The position numbers were made by a program, and so were the translations under genes. From positions 2,614,001-2,678,000 of the forward strand of contig CP058931.1 of the NCBI GenBank assembly GCA_024760505.1: a stretch of 64,000 bases of DNA. Direction: 5' to 3'. Positions 27,522-36,734 of the stretch are shown here, piece after piece; position 1 is the first letter of the stretch, and each line of letters starts with the position of its first letter. The DNA is from Nitrospira sp. Its GTDB lineage: Bacteria; Nitrospirota; Nitrospiria; Nitrospirales; UBA8639. The notes under the pieces were generated by a model. The model was not told the origin of the DNA. It made no database searches and worked only from the letters and a program-made list of their open reading frames with translations.

Positions 27522-27779
27522 TTAGACGGGATGTTTGACAGGTCGTGCGGGAAGGCCTTCGAGCATTCCGATAGCGCTAATGTCCTCATCCACATCAGGC
27601 CAGTGCACTCCATGTCCATTTCCAATAATTTGGAAGTTCTTGCGTTGTTCAGGAGTAGCATTGGTTAACCGCCATGACCATACCAAGGGCACACTGATCA
27701 TTCGTCCGTCGGTTAACTGCGCGGTGATGGTCTCATTTGAGACCTCTATCGTGGATATTCTGGGTTCATTCGTGACCAC
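27522..27779 (-). CDS. DUF2442 protein
   Basis: This 85-residue protein matches DUF2442: ISTIEVSNETITAQLTDGRMISVPLVW, which is typical of its beta-hairpin N-terminus, followed by RKNFQIIGNGHGVHWPDVDEDIS near residues 46-68. DUF2442 genes almost always sit beside DUF4160 genes, as here, where the two overlap by 14 bases with DUF4160 first. The pair is commonly regarded as a toxin-antitoxin-like module, but a mechanism has not been shown to my knowledge. Confidence 0.9.
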   Translation of the reverse strand: MVTNEPRISTIEVSNETITAQLTDGRMISVPLVWSWRLTNATPEQRKNFQIIGNGHGVHWPDVDEDISAIGMLEGLPARPVKHPV

Positions 27780-28008
27780 AATGTTCCTCCCAGGCTTCGT
27801 TCATTTTGTCTCTCTGGTCGAGCAGGATTTTTCGGATTCGATTTAACTCATGTGGCGCAAATCCATCATTACCTGCCAAGGAAATGGGTTCTAGCCAAAA
27901 TTTGCAGATATGACGTTCTCGTTGGACGTGAACATGCTTGGGTTCGTTGCAGTCAAAACTATAAAAGAAAAATCGGTAAGGTCCTTCAATCCCTCGAACA
28001 GTTGGCAC
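27766..28008 (-). CDS. DUF4160 protein
   Basis: This 80-residue protein matches DUF4160, with the typical opening MPTVRGIEGPYRFFFYS, then EPKHVHVQRE. I place the start at GTG ending at 28008 because the family begins MPTV; a TTG four codons upstream is possible. A GGAAAG sequence precedes it. It is the first gene of a two-gene unit with DUF2442. The basic HVHV region could contact nucleic acid. The module lies between the MFS gene and a displaced MFS tail, as small cargo. Confidence 0.88.
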   Translation of the reverse strand: MPTVRGIEGPYRFFFYSFDCNEPKHVHVQRERHICKFWLEPISLAGNDGFAPHELNRIRKILLDQRDKMNEAWEEHCGHE

Positions 28009-28133
28009 GATACTTTCCAATTTTCCTTATCGAACTGTTGTTGACTGACAGTATACGAAAAACGGCCATGAGACTCCAGGTGGCGAGAGAAGTACTAAGT
28101 GGTTATAGCAAGGCACCTGACGTCTGGCTGGTA

Positions 28134-29627
28134 TTAAGATCTTATTCCCATTCCCGGACGAATGCGGATCCAGCACAATCCGCCAATAAACGCAACCAAG
28201 GCGGCGATGCCGAGAGAGACGGACCAGCCGAAGGTGTCCGCCAGCCACGGCGTCAGTGTGGGGGAGAGGGTTCCGCCCAGGTTGGCGCCGGTGTTCATGA
28301 GGCCTGAGAGGGTGCCGGCGTAGGGTTTTGATAAGTCCGTGGTCGAAGACCAGAACGGGCCGACAGTAAAGTAGAGCCACCCCGCGCCGAGCGAGAGGAA
28401 GCCGATCGCAACATAAGGCGCTTCGATGTTGGCGCCGATGATGATGGAGAGCGCGGCCAGAATCATTCCTGCTCCTCCCACGCTCGCGCGACCACGATTG
28501 ATCCCGTATTGTTCGGTGAGACGATCGGTCACCCATCCTCCCAATGGGCAGAAGATGGCCATCGCGATAAACGGCGTCGAGGCGAAGAACGCACCTTGAA
28601 GGATGGCAAAACCCCTCACATTGACGAGGTAGAGATAGAACCAGGACATATAGACATAGGCCACGTAGCCGAGACAGGTGTAACTGAGCGTGAGCCACCA
28701 GACGGTGGGTGTGGTGAGGATGGCTTTCCAGGGAACGGTGGTCGTCTTTGATTTGTGAACGGGTGCTGGTTCGCTTTTCCTTCCTGTCCGTGTTGGGTTG
28801 GTGGCGTTGGGATTGTCCTTCTTTCCACCGGTTCCGTTGCCTTTTGCCTGTGAAGCTGGAGGCCGTCCTTCGCGTGTTTCGAATTCGGTGAACACATCAT
28901 GGACCATTCCCCAGGCCTTGCCGGATCGTCCTTCCAAGGGAGCAGGAGGGTCGGGTAGAGATTCCGAACCTTCGATCAGTTCCGCCTCGGCGGTGTTGAC
29001 ATGTGCATGTTGCCGGGGATGATCGGTTGCGTACCAGTACCACAAGAGTGCAATGCCAATACCCAGTCCGCCTGCGACATAAAACGCCGTTTGCCAGCCA
29101 TAATTGACCATGATCCAGGCGGTGAGAGGTGGTGTGAGGGCTGAGCCCAGGCCGATCCCTCCGATGGTGATGCCAATGCCTAAGCCCCGTTCATTCGGGG
29201 GATGCCAGTTTGCGACGGCTCGATTGAAATTGGGCAGCGCGGCGGCTTCGCCGATGCCGATAAGGAATCGTACGACCATGAGGGAACCCATAATCCCGAT
29301 CAGGTTGGCCAGTGGGAGCGTGGGAGCGACGGCCGTCAGCGCTGTGAAGATTGACCACCAGATGAGGGCGAAGGTCAATACGCGACGTGGTCCCCAGCGA
29401 TCGCCCAACCAGCCACCGGGAATTTGAAAGAGGGCGTAGCCAAAGACAAAGGCGGAAAAGATCTGACCCATTTGTAGATCGGTAAGACCGAGTGCCGGCA
29501 TCATTTGGCGGGCGGTGACGGAAATATTCACCCGGTCGATGTAAGTGATGATGCTGATGAGGAGGAGGAGCAGAAGAATTCGCCAGCGGATGCGAGACGG
29601 TGGGGGGGGCGATGATAGTTGGTGCAT
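28134..29627 (-). CDS. MFS transporter (ACS/hexuronate-type)
   Basis: This 497-residue protein has twelve predicted membrane segments and MFS signatures: GDRWGPRRVLT in the loop between segments 2 and 3, and the related LGGWVTDRL in the second half. It resembles the anion:cation symporter branch (glucarate, hexuronate and phthalate carriers). The central cytoplasmic loop is extended by about 90 hydrophilic residues rich in G, P, K and T (about 210-300), longer than usual. The substrate is not predictable. Only about 40 bases separate it from the CCA-adding gene, so readthrough is possible. Relics of its 3' end occur downstream. Confidence 0.9.
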   Translation of the reverse strand: MHQLSSPPPPSRIRWRILLLLLLISIITYIDRVNISVTARQMMPALGLTDLQMGQIFSAFVFGYALFQIPGGWLGDRWGPRRVLTFALIWWSIFTALTAVAPTLPLANLIGIMGSLMVVRFLIGIGEAAALPNFNRAVANWHPPNERGLGIGITIGGIGLGSALTPPLTAWIMVNYGWQTAFYVAGGLGIGIALLWYWYATDHPRQHAHVNTAEAELIEGSESLPDPPAPLEGRSGKAWGMVHDVFTEFETREGRPPASQAKGNGTGGKKDNPNATNPTRTGRKSEPAPVHKSKTTTVPWKAILTTPTVWWLTLSYTCLGYVAYVYMSWFYLYLVNVRGFAILQGAFFASTPFIAMAIFCPLGGWVTDRLTEQYGINRGRASVGGAGMILAALSIIIGANIEAPYVAIGFLSLGAGWLYFTVGPFWSSTTDLSKPYAGTLSGLMNTGANLGGTLSPTLTPWLADTFGWSVSLGIAALVAFIGGLCWIRIRPGMGIRS

Positions 29628-29669
29628 GGGGAATGAATAGACTACTTGCCGGGGGAGCCGACGGGAAGG

Positions 29670-32408
29670 CTACCTCCCGCTGCCTTTCCTTGCCAATGTG
29701 GGGGATTTGGAGTGGCTTCCTGAAGCGGTTTCTTGTGCAATGAAGGTTTTGGCAAGGCGATATTCATCTTCCTGTGTGGCCACCAGGCTATCCAGTTTGG
29801 CTTTGAAGATGCGATCGAGCACCCGGCGATACGCCGGACCTTTGGGAAGGCCCATGTCCTCCAGGTCGTGGCCGGTTAAGGTGATGGCGATATGTTGGAA
29901 CGTGGTGAGATAATCCCGGATCCGTTCCATGGCCACATGAATCGTCGGCTTGCTTTGTGCCTTGGCCATGAGGAATAACACGAGTTCCTTCGGCCATGGC
30001 GTGAGGAGATCGTAGATTTCTGAAGGAGCCAGGTGCTTTCTGTTGAGGGTCCTTATCAACGTGGACTGGATCTGTAAGAACTCTCCGACGGTTGCTGTGG
30101 TTCGTTGCGGGAATCCCAATCGTTTCCAGGTTTTGATCAATTCGGCTTTGCCCAATGATTCGAACCAGGCCAGGGCATAGAGCAGCCATCGCTCGGTTCC
30201 TGATCTGGCGTTTTCCACCTCATGCCAGGCCAGGATTTTTTCTCCGGATGCAAAGAGCGTCGGAGCCGGTTCTTTCCATTGCAGCTTGGGATGAATGAAG
30301 GGGAAGAGTTTAAATTGACTCAATCGCTGGATGCCTTTGGCCGGCTCGGGTTCCTCTAGAATATGGATCAGTTCATTCCCTAATCGTGTGCCGGAGAGCC
30401 GGTGAAACAGTTCCATAGTTTCGGCCTGTTGAATGAAATGCTGCGTTTCCTTACTGATCTGGAAACCGAACCGCTGTTCGAAGCGAATGGCCCGAAAGAC
30501 CCGGGTGGGATCTTCCACGAAGCTGAGGCTGTGTAGGACCCGCACGATTCTATCCTTGAGGTCCCGCCGGCCTCCGAAAAAGTCCAGGAGTTCTCCGGGC
30601 GTCCGGTTTAAGCGAATGGCCAGGGCATTGATGGTGAAATCCCGCCGGTAGAGGTCTTTTTTTATTGAACTGCGTTCCACGGTCGGTAGCGCGGTGGGAT
30701 ATTCATAGTATTCCGTTCGAGCCGTGGCAATGTCCAGGTGATGCATCTGTGGGATATTGAGAGTCTTGGGGAGTGCGATCGAGACGGTTCCAAATCGCTC
30801 ATGAATGGTCCATTCGGCCTTCAGTTCCTGCGCTAACGCTTTGCCAAAACGAATGCCGTCTCCTTCGATCACCACGTCCAGATCGAAATTGGGAATGTTC
30901 ATCAGGAAATCCCGGACGAATCCGCCGACGAGGAACGCGGCCACCTCCTGGGTGTCGGCGAGTGTCCGAATGGTCTGGAGGAGGGTTAGGAGCGGCGGAG
31001 GTAAACGGCTGGCCAATTGTTTGTGAAGATTTGAAGTACGCAAGGTTGGCGCGGGGCCTGCCGTGGCTGAAGGGGCTGCTCCGGCAGAGGGTTCGACGTC
31101 TCCTCCCTGGGACGGAAGTGCCTGGTGCATCGCTCGAAGTAAATCGGTCCGGCTGAAAATGCCAACGACCTGGTCGTGATCCACCACCGGGACGATCCGC
31201 TGATTCCGCTCGACCATATGCTGTTGGACCTCCTCAAACGGTGTGCCGGGTGTGGCCAGAAAGATATCCCTCACCATGATGTGCTCGATGGGGTGGGTGG
31301 CCAATTTATGATAGAGGGCTTTTTGTACCGCTTCCCGTGTGGCTAATCCCATGAAGCCGCCTTTGGCACTCACAACGGGGAGGGCGTTGACTTCGTATTG
31401 TGTCATGAGGCGTTCAGTCTGTTTGATCGTGGTGTTGGGTCCCACCGTCCTGACAGGTGTTGTCATGAGACGTTTGATGGGAAGCCAGGTTTTGGCTTGT
31501 TCCTGCAAAAGGGCGTGGATTTTCTGTTCGACCTCGACGATGGTGAGTCCCTTAATGCTGGCGGCGGCGGCCATGGTGTGCCCTCCTCCGCCAAAGGCCT
31601 TGGTGATCTGATTCATGTCCATGTCGGGATGGCGGCTGCGCCCGATGATTTGTACCTTGCCATCCATGGCGACAGCGGCGATGATGGCATCGGCTCCGTG
31701 TAATTGCGCCAGTTGTTGAACAACCGGGGCCATGTCCTGCACATAATCCGGCCAGGTGAGGGTGGTGAGCAGAATCCTTCGATGTCCGAGGTTGAGTGTT
31801 TGCGCCGATTGCAACAGTGCATGGAATAATTCCAGTTGCGGCGGCGTCCAGTGCCGGGCGATGTACTTCGTGACCTGGTTTAAATCAGCTCCTGTTTGCA
31901 CAAGGATCCCACCCATCTGGAAATCACGGGGCGTGGTATTGGGGTAGCCAAATTGACCGGTTTCCTCATAGAGGGCTATGGCAAAGAATGTGGCTTCCTC
32001 GGGTGTCCATGTGAGTCCTCTGGTTTGAAGTTCCTCGCAGAGGAGTGTGATGGTGGCCCCGACCGAATCCACCTTGCAATAGTCTGCCATCGGGAGCAGA
32101 GGATTGGTGGCCTCCAATGGATGATGATCGAAAATGTGAACTGAAATGTGTTGATTTTTAAGAGCTTTTTCGAGTAAGCCTAAGCGATCCTGGTGTTGGG
32201 CATCGACTAAAATCAGGCGGGTGATATCCGGAAAGTTTAGACTCGAAGGTGCCGTGAAGGAAAGGGGATGTTCCGCGAGAAAGGCCCGCTCACGGGATTG
32301 GACTCCAGCCGGGAGGACGAGGTGTGCCTCCGGGTAGAGCTTTTGAGCGGCCACCATTGAGGCGAGGCCATCGAAATCCGCCTCAAGATGCGTGGTAATA
32401 ATTTCCAT
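29670..32408 (-). CDS. DHH-CBS-CCA nucleotidyltransferase fusion
   Basis: This 912-residue fusion has a DHH phosphoesterase domain (residues 1-310; ADFDGL near 11-16, DHHPLE near 94), two CBS domains (about 315-445), and a class II CCA-adding/poly(A) polymerase-like domain from about 480. The last is seen in GGFVRDFLM and NFDLDVVIEGDG, then RRDFTINALA near 590. The enzyme adds or repairs the tRNA 3' CCA end (all of it, or only CC or A). The DHH part may hydrolyse oligonucleotides or cyclic dinucleotides, and CBS modules sense adenine nucleotides. This architecture is known from several deep-branching phyla. Its ATG ends at 32408. Confidence 0.92.
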   Translation of the reverse strand: MEIITTHLEADFDGLASMVAAQKLYPEAHLVLPAGVQSRERAFLAEHPLSFTAPSSLNFPDITRLILVDAQHQDRLGLLEKALKNQHISVHIFDHHPLEATNPLLPMADYCKVDSVGATITLLCEELQTRGLTWTPEEATFFAIALYEETGQFGYPNTTPRDFQMGGILVQTGADLNQVTKYIARHWTPPQLELFHALLQSAQTLNLGHRRILLTTLTWPDYVQDMAPVVQQLAQLHGADAIIAAVAMDGKVQIIGRSRHPDMDMNQITKAFGGGGHTMAAAASIKGLTIVEVEQKIHALLQEQAKTWLPIKRLMTTPVRTVGPNTTIKQTERLMTQYEVNALPVVSAKGGFMGLATREAVQKALYHKLATHPIEHIMVRDIFLATPGTPFEEVQQHMVERNQRIVPVVDHDQVVGIFSRTDLLRAMHQALPSQGGDVEPSAGAAPSATAGPAPTLRTSNLHKQLASRLPPPLLTLLQTIRTLADTQEVAAFLVGGFVRDFLMNIPNFDLDVVIEGDGIRFGKALAQELKAEWTIHERFGTVSIALPKTLNIPQMHHLDIATARTEYYEYPTALPTVERSSIKKDLYRRDFTINALAIRLNRTPGELLDFFGGRRDLKDRIVRVLHSLSFVEDPTRVFRAIRFEQRFGFQISKETQHFIQQAETMELFHRLSGTRLGNELIHILEEPEPAKGIQRLSQFKLFPFIHPKLQWKEPAPTLFASGEKILAWHEVENARSGTERWLLYALAWFESLGKAELIKTWKRLGFPQRTTATVGEFLQIQSTLIRTLNRKHLAPSEIYDLLTPWPKELVLFLMAKAQSKPTIHVAMERIRDYLTTFQHIAITLTGHDLEDMGLPKGPAYRRVLDRIFKAKLDSLVATQEDEYRLAKTFIAQETASGSHSKSPTLARKGSGR

Positions 32409-32587
32409 GGAGACCCGATTCTAACAGGGATGTTGAATGACCGGAAGTTTCTTTAAAAGGCAAAGAATTTCCTTCTTGAAAATCTTCTGTTGCTTGAGAG
32501 GGGCTCTCCATGTTAGATGGGGGCAACTCAGGAGACGATCCATCGCAGATGGATCATTTGTCGATCACATAATCAGGAGGGTGACAC

Positions 32588-33451
32588 ATGGCTGCCATGG
32601 CTAAGCCCAAGTCAAAGGCCAAGCCCAAACAGAAGCCGACGGGGAAGCGAACAACTCATGCGAAAGCTCAACCGAAGACAAAAGCCAAACCAAAGAAGTC
32701 TGTGAAGCCTCCACGATCACCGTCTACCAAAGCGAAGTCCAAGAATACGAAGGTCGGCTCCAAGGCTCGGACCAAGGGACCCGTTAAGACTCAAGCCAAA
32801 GGAAATACGAAGGCTCGAGTGAAGGGCACATCCAAAACCGTAGCTCAAGCGCAACCACGATCCAAAACGACGCCGAAAAAGGCGGTGAAAGGGAAAGAGA
32901 AGAAGTTGACTACATCTGACAATGTTTCGAAAACGACAACTGCGGCGAAAACCGGGGGGAATCGTACCAAGTCTGCTCCCACCACAAAATCGGTGAAGAA
33001 GGCGGCGCCGTCTGAGGCCAAAAAGAAGCCGGGAAGGCCTAAAAAAGAATCGGCTGTCGAAAAAGGCCTTGATGCCAAAAAGAAAAAGAACGCCTTCCCC
33101 GTTGATGTCGATGCAGAGGAGATTCTTAGCCAGGAATCCGATACGGATATTGAGGATACGTCTCTGCCGGATGACATTGATTCCGAATTGGATATTGAAG
33201 TGGAAACCGATGCCGATATCACTCTGGATTCATTGACCACTGAACTCGATGATGTCACTGATCCCCTGGATGTTGATGATCTTGCGGATGATTTTGATGA
33301 TGATGAGTTTTCCGAGGACTCCACCGACGATGCCGATGAGGATTTGGATTTGACGGAAGACTTATCAGAAGAATTGGGCACGGATAAATTTTTTCGGGAT
33401 ACCGAATCCAATCATGAGGATGACGAAGAGGAAATTCCTCGCTCCTGGTGA
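32588..33451 (+). CDS. Bipolar protein: histone H1-like lysine-rich half plus acidic half
   Basis: This 287-residue protein starts after an AGGAGGG site. Residues 1-170 are lysine-, alanine-, proline- and threonine-rich with K-x-K and P-K-x motifs, like the tail of histone H1 or bacterial H1-like proteins. An AT-hook-like K-K-P-G-R-P-K-K-E lies at 146-154. Residues 171-287 switch to a strongly acidic, aspartate-rich region with short D-x-D units and no hydrophobic core. The two halves could bind each other until DNA competes. I infer a nucleoid-associated role. The acidic part resembles sigma region 1.1 or DNA-mimic tails only in composition. A hairpin follows 105 bases downstream. Confidence 0.75.
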   Translation: MAAMAKPKSKAKPKQKPTGKRTTHAKAQPKTKAKPKKSVKPPRSPSTKAKSKNTKVGSKARTKGPVKTQAKGNTKARVKGTSKTVAQAQPRSKTTPKKAVKGKEKKLTTSDNVSKTTTAAKTGGNRTKSAPTTKSVKKAAPSEAKKKPGRPKKESAVEKGLDAKKKKNAFPVDVDAEEILSQESDTDIEDTSLPDDIDSELDIEVETDADITLDSLTTELDDVTDPLDVDDLADDFDDDEFSEDSTDDADEDLDLTEDLSEELGTDKFFRDTESNHEDDEEEIPRSW

Positions 33452-33555
33452 TTCTGGCCTGTCATGGGCCCCAAAGGCTGTGCCAGGGTCATTCTCTTCG
33501 CCAACTGGATAAGTATTGTTCGTATTCCCGGTTTTATAGACAAGCCGGGATTGCT

Positions 33556-33576
33556 CCCTTCGCCTGAGGCGAAGGG
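33556..33576 (+). terminator. Hairpin between bipolar protein and peroxiredoxin genes
   Basis: A 9-base perfect stem (CCCTTCGCC/GGCGAAGGG) with a 3-base loop lies 30 bases before the peroxiredoxin ATG. It may end transcription of the upstream gene. No T run follows. Confidence 0.45.
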
Positions 33577-33605
33577 GGGTAGTCTTGCCAACTGAAGGAG
33601 GTTTC

Positions 33606-34370
33606 ATGTCGGAAGAACGAGGGTTGCCTCGCATCGGGGATCACGCACCGGACTTTTCCGCGGTGACGACGCAACAGACCGATTTTAATTTTAGCGTATG
33701 GCAGGAACAGCATTGGGTGGTATTGTTTTCTCACCCGGCGGATTTTACTCCGGTGTGTACGACCGAATTGATGGCCTTTGCCCAAGCCAGTGAGCAATTT
33801 CGTCAGCGGGGGGTGAAGCTCATTGGGTTGAGTGTGGATAGTATTCATGCCCATTTAGCCTGGCTTCGCAGTATTCACGATAAAATGGGTGTCACGATTC
33901 CGTTTCCTATGATTGCCGATGTTGATATGCGTGTCGCCAAACTGTACGGCATGATTCATGCCAATGCGAGTTCCACTGCGACGGTGCGTGCGGTGTTTGT
34001 TATTGACCCGAAGCGGGTGATTCGGGCCTTGCTGTATTACCCACTCAATGCCGGACGCAATGTGGATGAAATCCTTCGGTTGGTCACTGCCCTGCAAACG
34101 ACTGACCGCTTTGCTTGTGCGACGCCTGCCAATTGGCGGGAAGGGGAAAAGGTGGTGGTGCCGCCGCCCAAGACCGTTCAGGAAGTCGATCAAGCGTTGG
34201 CAAAAACCGAATATGAACATCGGGATTTTTATTTAGCGCTCAAGAACGTGTCTCCGGTTGTGGCCCCAAAGCCCGCGGAAGTGAAGGAGCCCCAACCTGC
34301 GGAAGGCGAGGCTCCCAAGCCAGTTCAACCCGATCCGGCTCAACCTGCTGAGAACACCTCTTCCACCTAG
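33606..34370 (+). CDS. 1-Cys (Prx6-type) peroxiredoxin with proline-rich tail
   Basis: This 254-residue protein is a peroxiredoxin that reduces peroxides through one peroxidatic cysteine, C51, in DFTPVCTTEL. The core includes the Prx6-type features IADVDMRVAKLYGM and LLYYPLNAGRNVDEILR. The family normally ends soon after about residue 220. Here 32 residues of alternating P, A, E and K extend the C-terminus, an apparently disordered tail. I chose ATG 33606 because GAAGGAGG lies just upstream. It is probably cytoplasmic, with no signal peptide. Confidence 0.92.
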   Translation: MSEERGLPRIGDHAPDFSAVTTQQTDFNFSVWQEQHWVVLFSHPADFTPVCTTELMAFAQASEQFRQRGVKLIGLSVDSIHAHLAWLRSIHDKMGVTIPFPMIADVDMRVAKLYGMIHANASSTATVRAVFVIDPKRVIRALLYYPLNAGRNVDEILRLVTALQTTDRFACATPANWREGEKVVVPPPKTVQEVDQALAKTEYEHRDFYLALKNVSPVVAPKPAEVKEPQPAEGEAPKPVQPDPAQPAENTSST

Positions 34371-34597
34371 GGGCTGTCCCAGATGAGATGGACGTATACG
34401 ATTGTGCAGGATTTGGCCAGATTCTCTGATCATTTTGTTCAATAACTCCGCTCGCCCCAAACGATCGAATGATTTGACTCAGTCCGACGCAACCTCGTGA
34501 CGATCATCTATCCTCATCAATCTCTTTGCGTATGTGCTCGGGTGGAGGCAGTTGGTTTCCCTGTTTGCCATACCATGCTCATGTGATGTGGGCATAG

Positions 34598-35689
34598 ATG
34601 AAACTCCGGGGAGCAAAATATTCTCTACAGCTCGGCTTGTTGCTTGCCCTGCTGGGGCTGTCGTCTATCAATGCCGGGGCTTGCCGCCTCCTGCCGATTC
34701 CTCCAGGAAGCGAAAACGTTTTCTGGGTGCATGTTGAAGGACCCTGTTTGCCTGGAGAAGAGACAGCCTTGGCTGTGAAGGGGGCTGATCTGCTGGAAGC
34801 GCTTGTGCAGGGTAAGCGGATTGACCTTGACCATGTGTTGGTGGTTGATCAGGTGATGCTTGATCTTCTGCCCCAACAGGCCCTTTCGGAATACCCCGCC
34901 ATTCCCCCGTCAGTGAGAAAACCCCTGAACGAGAAAGGTATGACTGCGGTTCGCGTCATTCCAGAGGCAATTTCCATAAGACATTCTCGATTTGAAAAAG
35001 TGCTTGCCACCAATCTGGTTGAAGGGGCTCTCCTGATATTGGGGACGGTAGATTTCACGGGTACTGTCTTTCAGCAATCTATTGATCTTTCTAAGACCGT
35101 GTTTGTGGGCCCGGTACGATTTTCACACGCGCGGGTTGATTTTGAGGGATTTTTTATTGGTTCTCAATTTGCCCAAGGCGTGGATTTTTCTCACGTCACG
35201 TTTGGAACGCATTCCCGTTTTCACCAGGCTCAATTTCGTGATCGGGTGACCTTTGCCGACGCTCATTTCACCGGAGTTGCTGAGTTTTTGGAAGTCGAGT
35301 TTCAGCAGGCGGCAGATTTCTCCCGAACGGCTTTTGCCAGTGGGACAGGCTTTTCAGGGTCCGTGTTTAAAGGCCCGGCCGATTTTTCAGCCATCTCGGC
35401 CGTTCATGAAATCTATTTCCGGTTTACCGAATTTCGAGAGTCGGTGACGTTTGCCCAAGCGCAATTTCATACGGTGGTCGATTTTTCAAACGCCAGGTTT
35501 GATGGAGCCAAAGATTTTTCCGGAGCCGAATTCCGCACCATGCCGGAATTAACCGGGAGTAATCTTCCGCTTGATGTGGTTCCGGTTCGAAATGGTCGGA
35601 GGCTATATGGCCAGGTCGGGATCTTTTTGGGGCTGGTTATTCTGGTGCTCTGTTACCTCTGGCTTTCCAAAGGGAAGAAGGCGGCTTAG
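34598..35689 (+). CDS. Membrane-anchored exported protein with pentapeptide-like repeats
   Basis: This 363-residue protein has an N-terminal hydrophobic segment (about 10-28), a globular region with cysteines C30 and C50, and then about 160 residues (165-325) of five-residue units centred on F, such as FSHAR, FEGFF, FAQGV, FSHVT and FRDRV. The layout is a right-handed quadrilateral beta-helix as in pentapeptide-repeat proteins. A membrane segment (about 340-357) closes the chain, ending in lysines. It would present the beta-helix in the periplasm. No enzymatic motif is seen. It is solitary, with about 230 bases upstream. Confidence 0.7.
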   Translation: MKLRGAKYSLQLGLLLALLGLSSINAGACRLLPIPPGSENVFWVHVEGPCLPGEETALAVKGADLLEALVQGKRIDLDHVLVVDQVMLDLLPQQALSEYPAIPPSVRKPLNEKGMTAVRVIPEAISIRHSRFEKVLATNLVEGALLILGTVDFTGTVFQQSIDLSKTVFVGPVRFSHARVDFEGFFIGSQFAQGVDFSHVTFGTHSRFHQAQFRDRVTFADAHFTGVAEFLEVEFQQAADFSRTAFASGTGFSGSVFKGPADFSAISAVHEIYFRFTEFRESVTFAQAQFHTVVDFSNARFDGAKDFSGAEFRTMPELTGSNLPLDVVPVRNGRRLYGQVGIFLGLVILVLCYLWLSKGKKAA

Positions 35690-35794
35690 AGAGGTCTTAA
35701 CCACTATATTTGGTTAGGATATTGCGGCTTTACACAAAAGATGGTATACCAATTCAAATATCTGCACTGTGGAACCCAGTCGAAAGGCACTTGA

Positions 35795-36613
35795 TTGGAA
35801 TCCGTCCCCTCCGTGGTTGTTTCCGACCTTGAAGATGACGATGCGTATCAGGTCAAACTTGAGGCCTTTACCGGCCCCATGGATTTGCTTCTCCACTTGA
35901 TTCGGAAACACCAAATCAACATTTATGATATTCCGGTGGCGCTGATTGCTCAGCAATATTTGGAATATTTGTCCATGATGAAGACGTTGAACCTGTCGCT
36001 GGCCGGGGAATTTCTGGTCATGGCAGCCACGCTGCTTTATATTAAATCACGGATGCTCCTTCCCAAAGAGGAAAAACCGGAGACGGAAGATGAGGAAGGT
36101 CTGGATCCTCGTGCGGAATTGGTCCGGCAATTGGTCGAATATGAGCGTTTCAAGGAAGCAGCCGGGAGCCTGGTTATTCGCGAACGTCTTTGGCGGGAGT
36201 CCTTTACCAGGGATCCTCTCCCCTTGCCCAAAGAGTCAGCGGTCGAGGAGGATATGGCAACGGAGGATCTCCAATTATTTGATCTTCTGAGTGCATTCCA
36301 GGACGTTCTGGATCGAGCTCCAACTAACGAAATCGTGGAATTATCCAGGGAAACCTGGACAGTTCAGGACCGTATTCAAGTCATCTTGGAGCGGTTGGAA
36401 GCGGAGTCAACGGTTCCTTTTGAGGGGTTATTTGAACATCATTGGTCCAAGCCATTGGTCATTACCACATTTCTGGCCCTGTTGGAACTGGTCAGGATGA
36501 ACCTGGTTCGATTGTTTCAAGGAGAATGGTTGGGTCCCATCCAGGTGACCAGGCGTTTTGTCCCAGCCGGGAAGGCTGATTCTACTGGAAGTTTTCCTGG
36601 GGATTCATTGTGA
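35795..36613 (+). CDS. scpA: Segregation and condensation protein A
   Basis: ScpA is the kleisin subunit of the Smc-ScpA-ScpB condensin that organises the chromosome. The 272-residue protein has the family opening FTGPMDLLLHLIRKHQINIYDI near residue 28 and QYLEYLSMMKTLNL, followed by a middle acidic region and a C-terminal winged helix (LVITTFLALLELVRMNLVRLFQ near 225). The start is TTG 35795, weak but consistent with the family. ScpB follows 121 bases downstream in the same direction. This gene order is normal. Confidence 0.95.
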   Translation: MESVPSVVVSDLEDDDAYQVKLEAFTGPMDLLLHLIRKHQINIYDIPVALIAQQYLEYLSMMKTLNLSLAGEFLVMAATLLYIKSRMLLPKEEKPETEDEEGLDPRAELVRQLVEYERFKEAAGSLVIRERLWRESFTRDPLPLPKESAVEEDMATEDLQLFDLLSAFQDVLDRAPTNEIVELSRETWTVQDRIQVILERLEAESTVPFEGLFEHHWSKPLVITTFLALLELVRMNLVRLFQGEWLGPIQVTRRFVPAGKADSTGSFPGDSL

Positions 36614-36734
36614 CACGTATGAGCCGGGTATTGATCGGAGGACGCATGGGGGGATGTAGGAATGGCCTGAGACAATTAGGCGTGAGACAACGTGGAATGA
36701 TCGGGTTCAGTCCGCAGAGGAGGACTCAATAATC

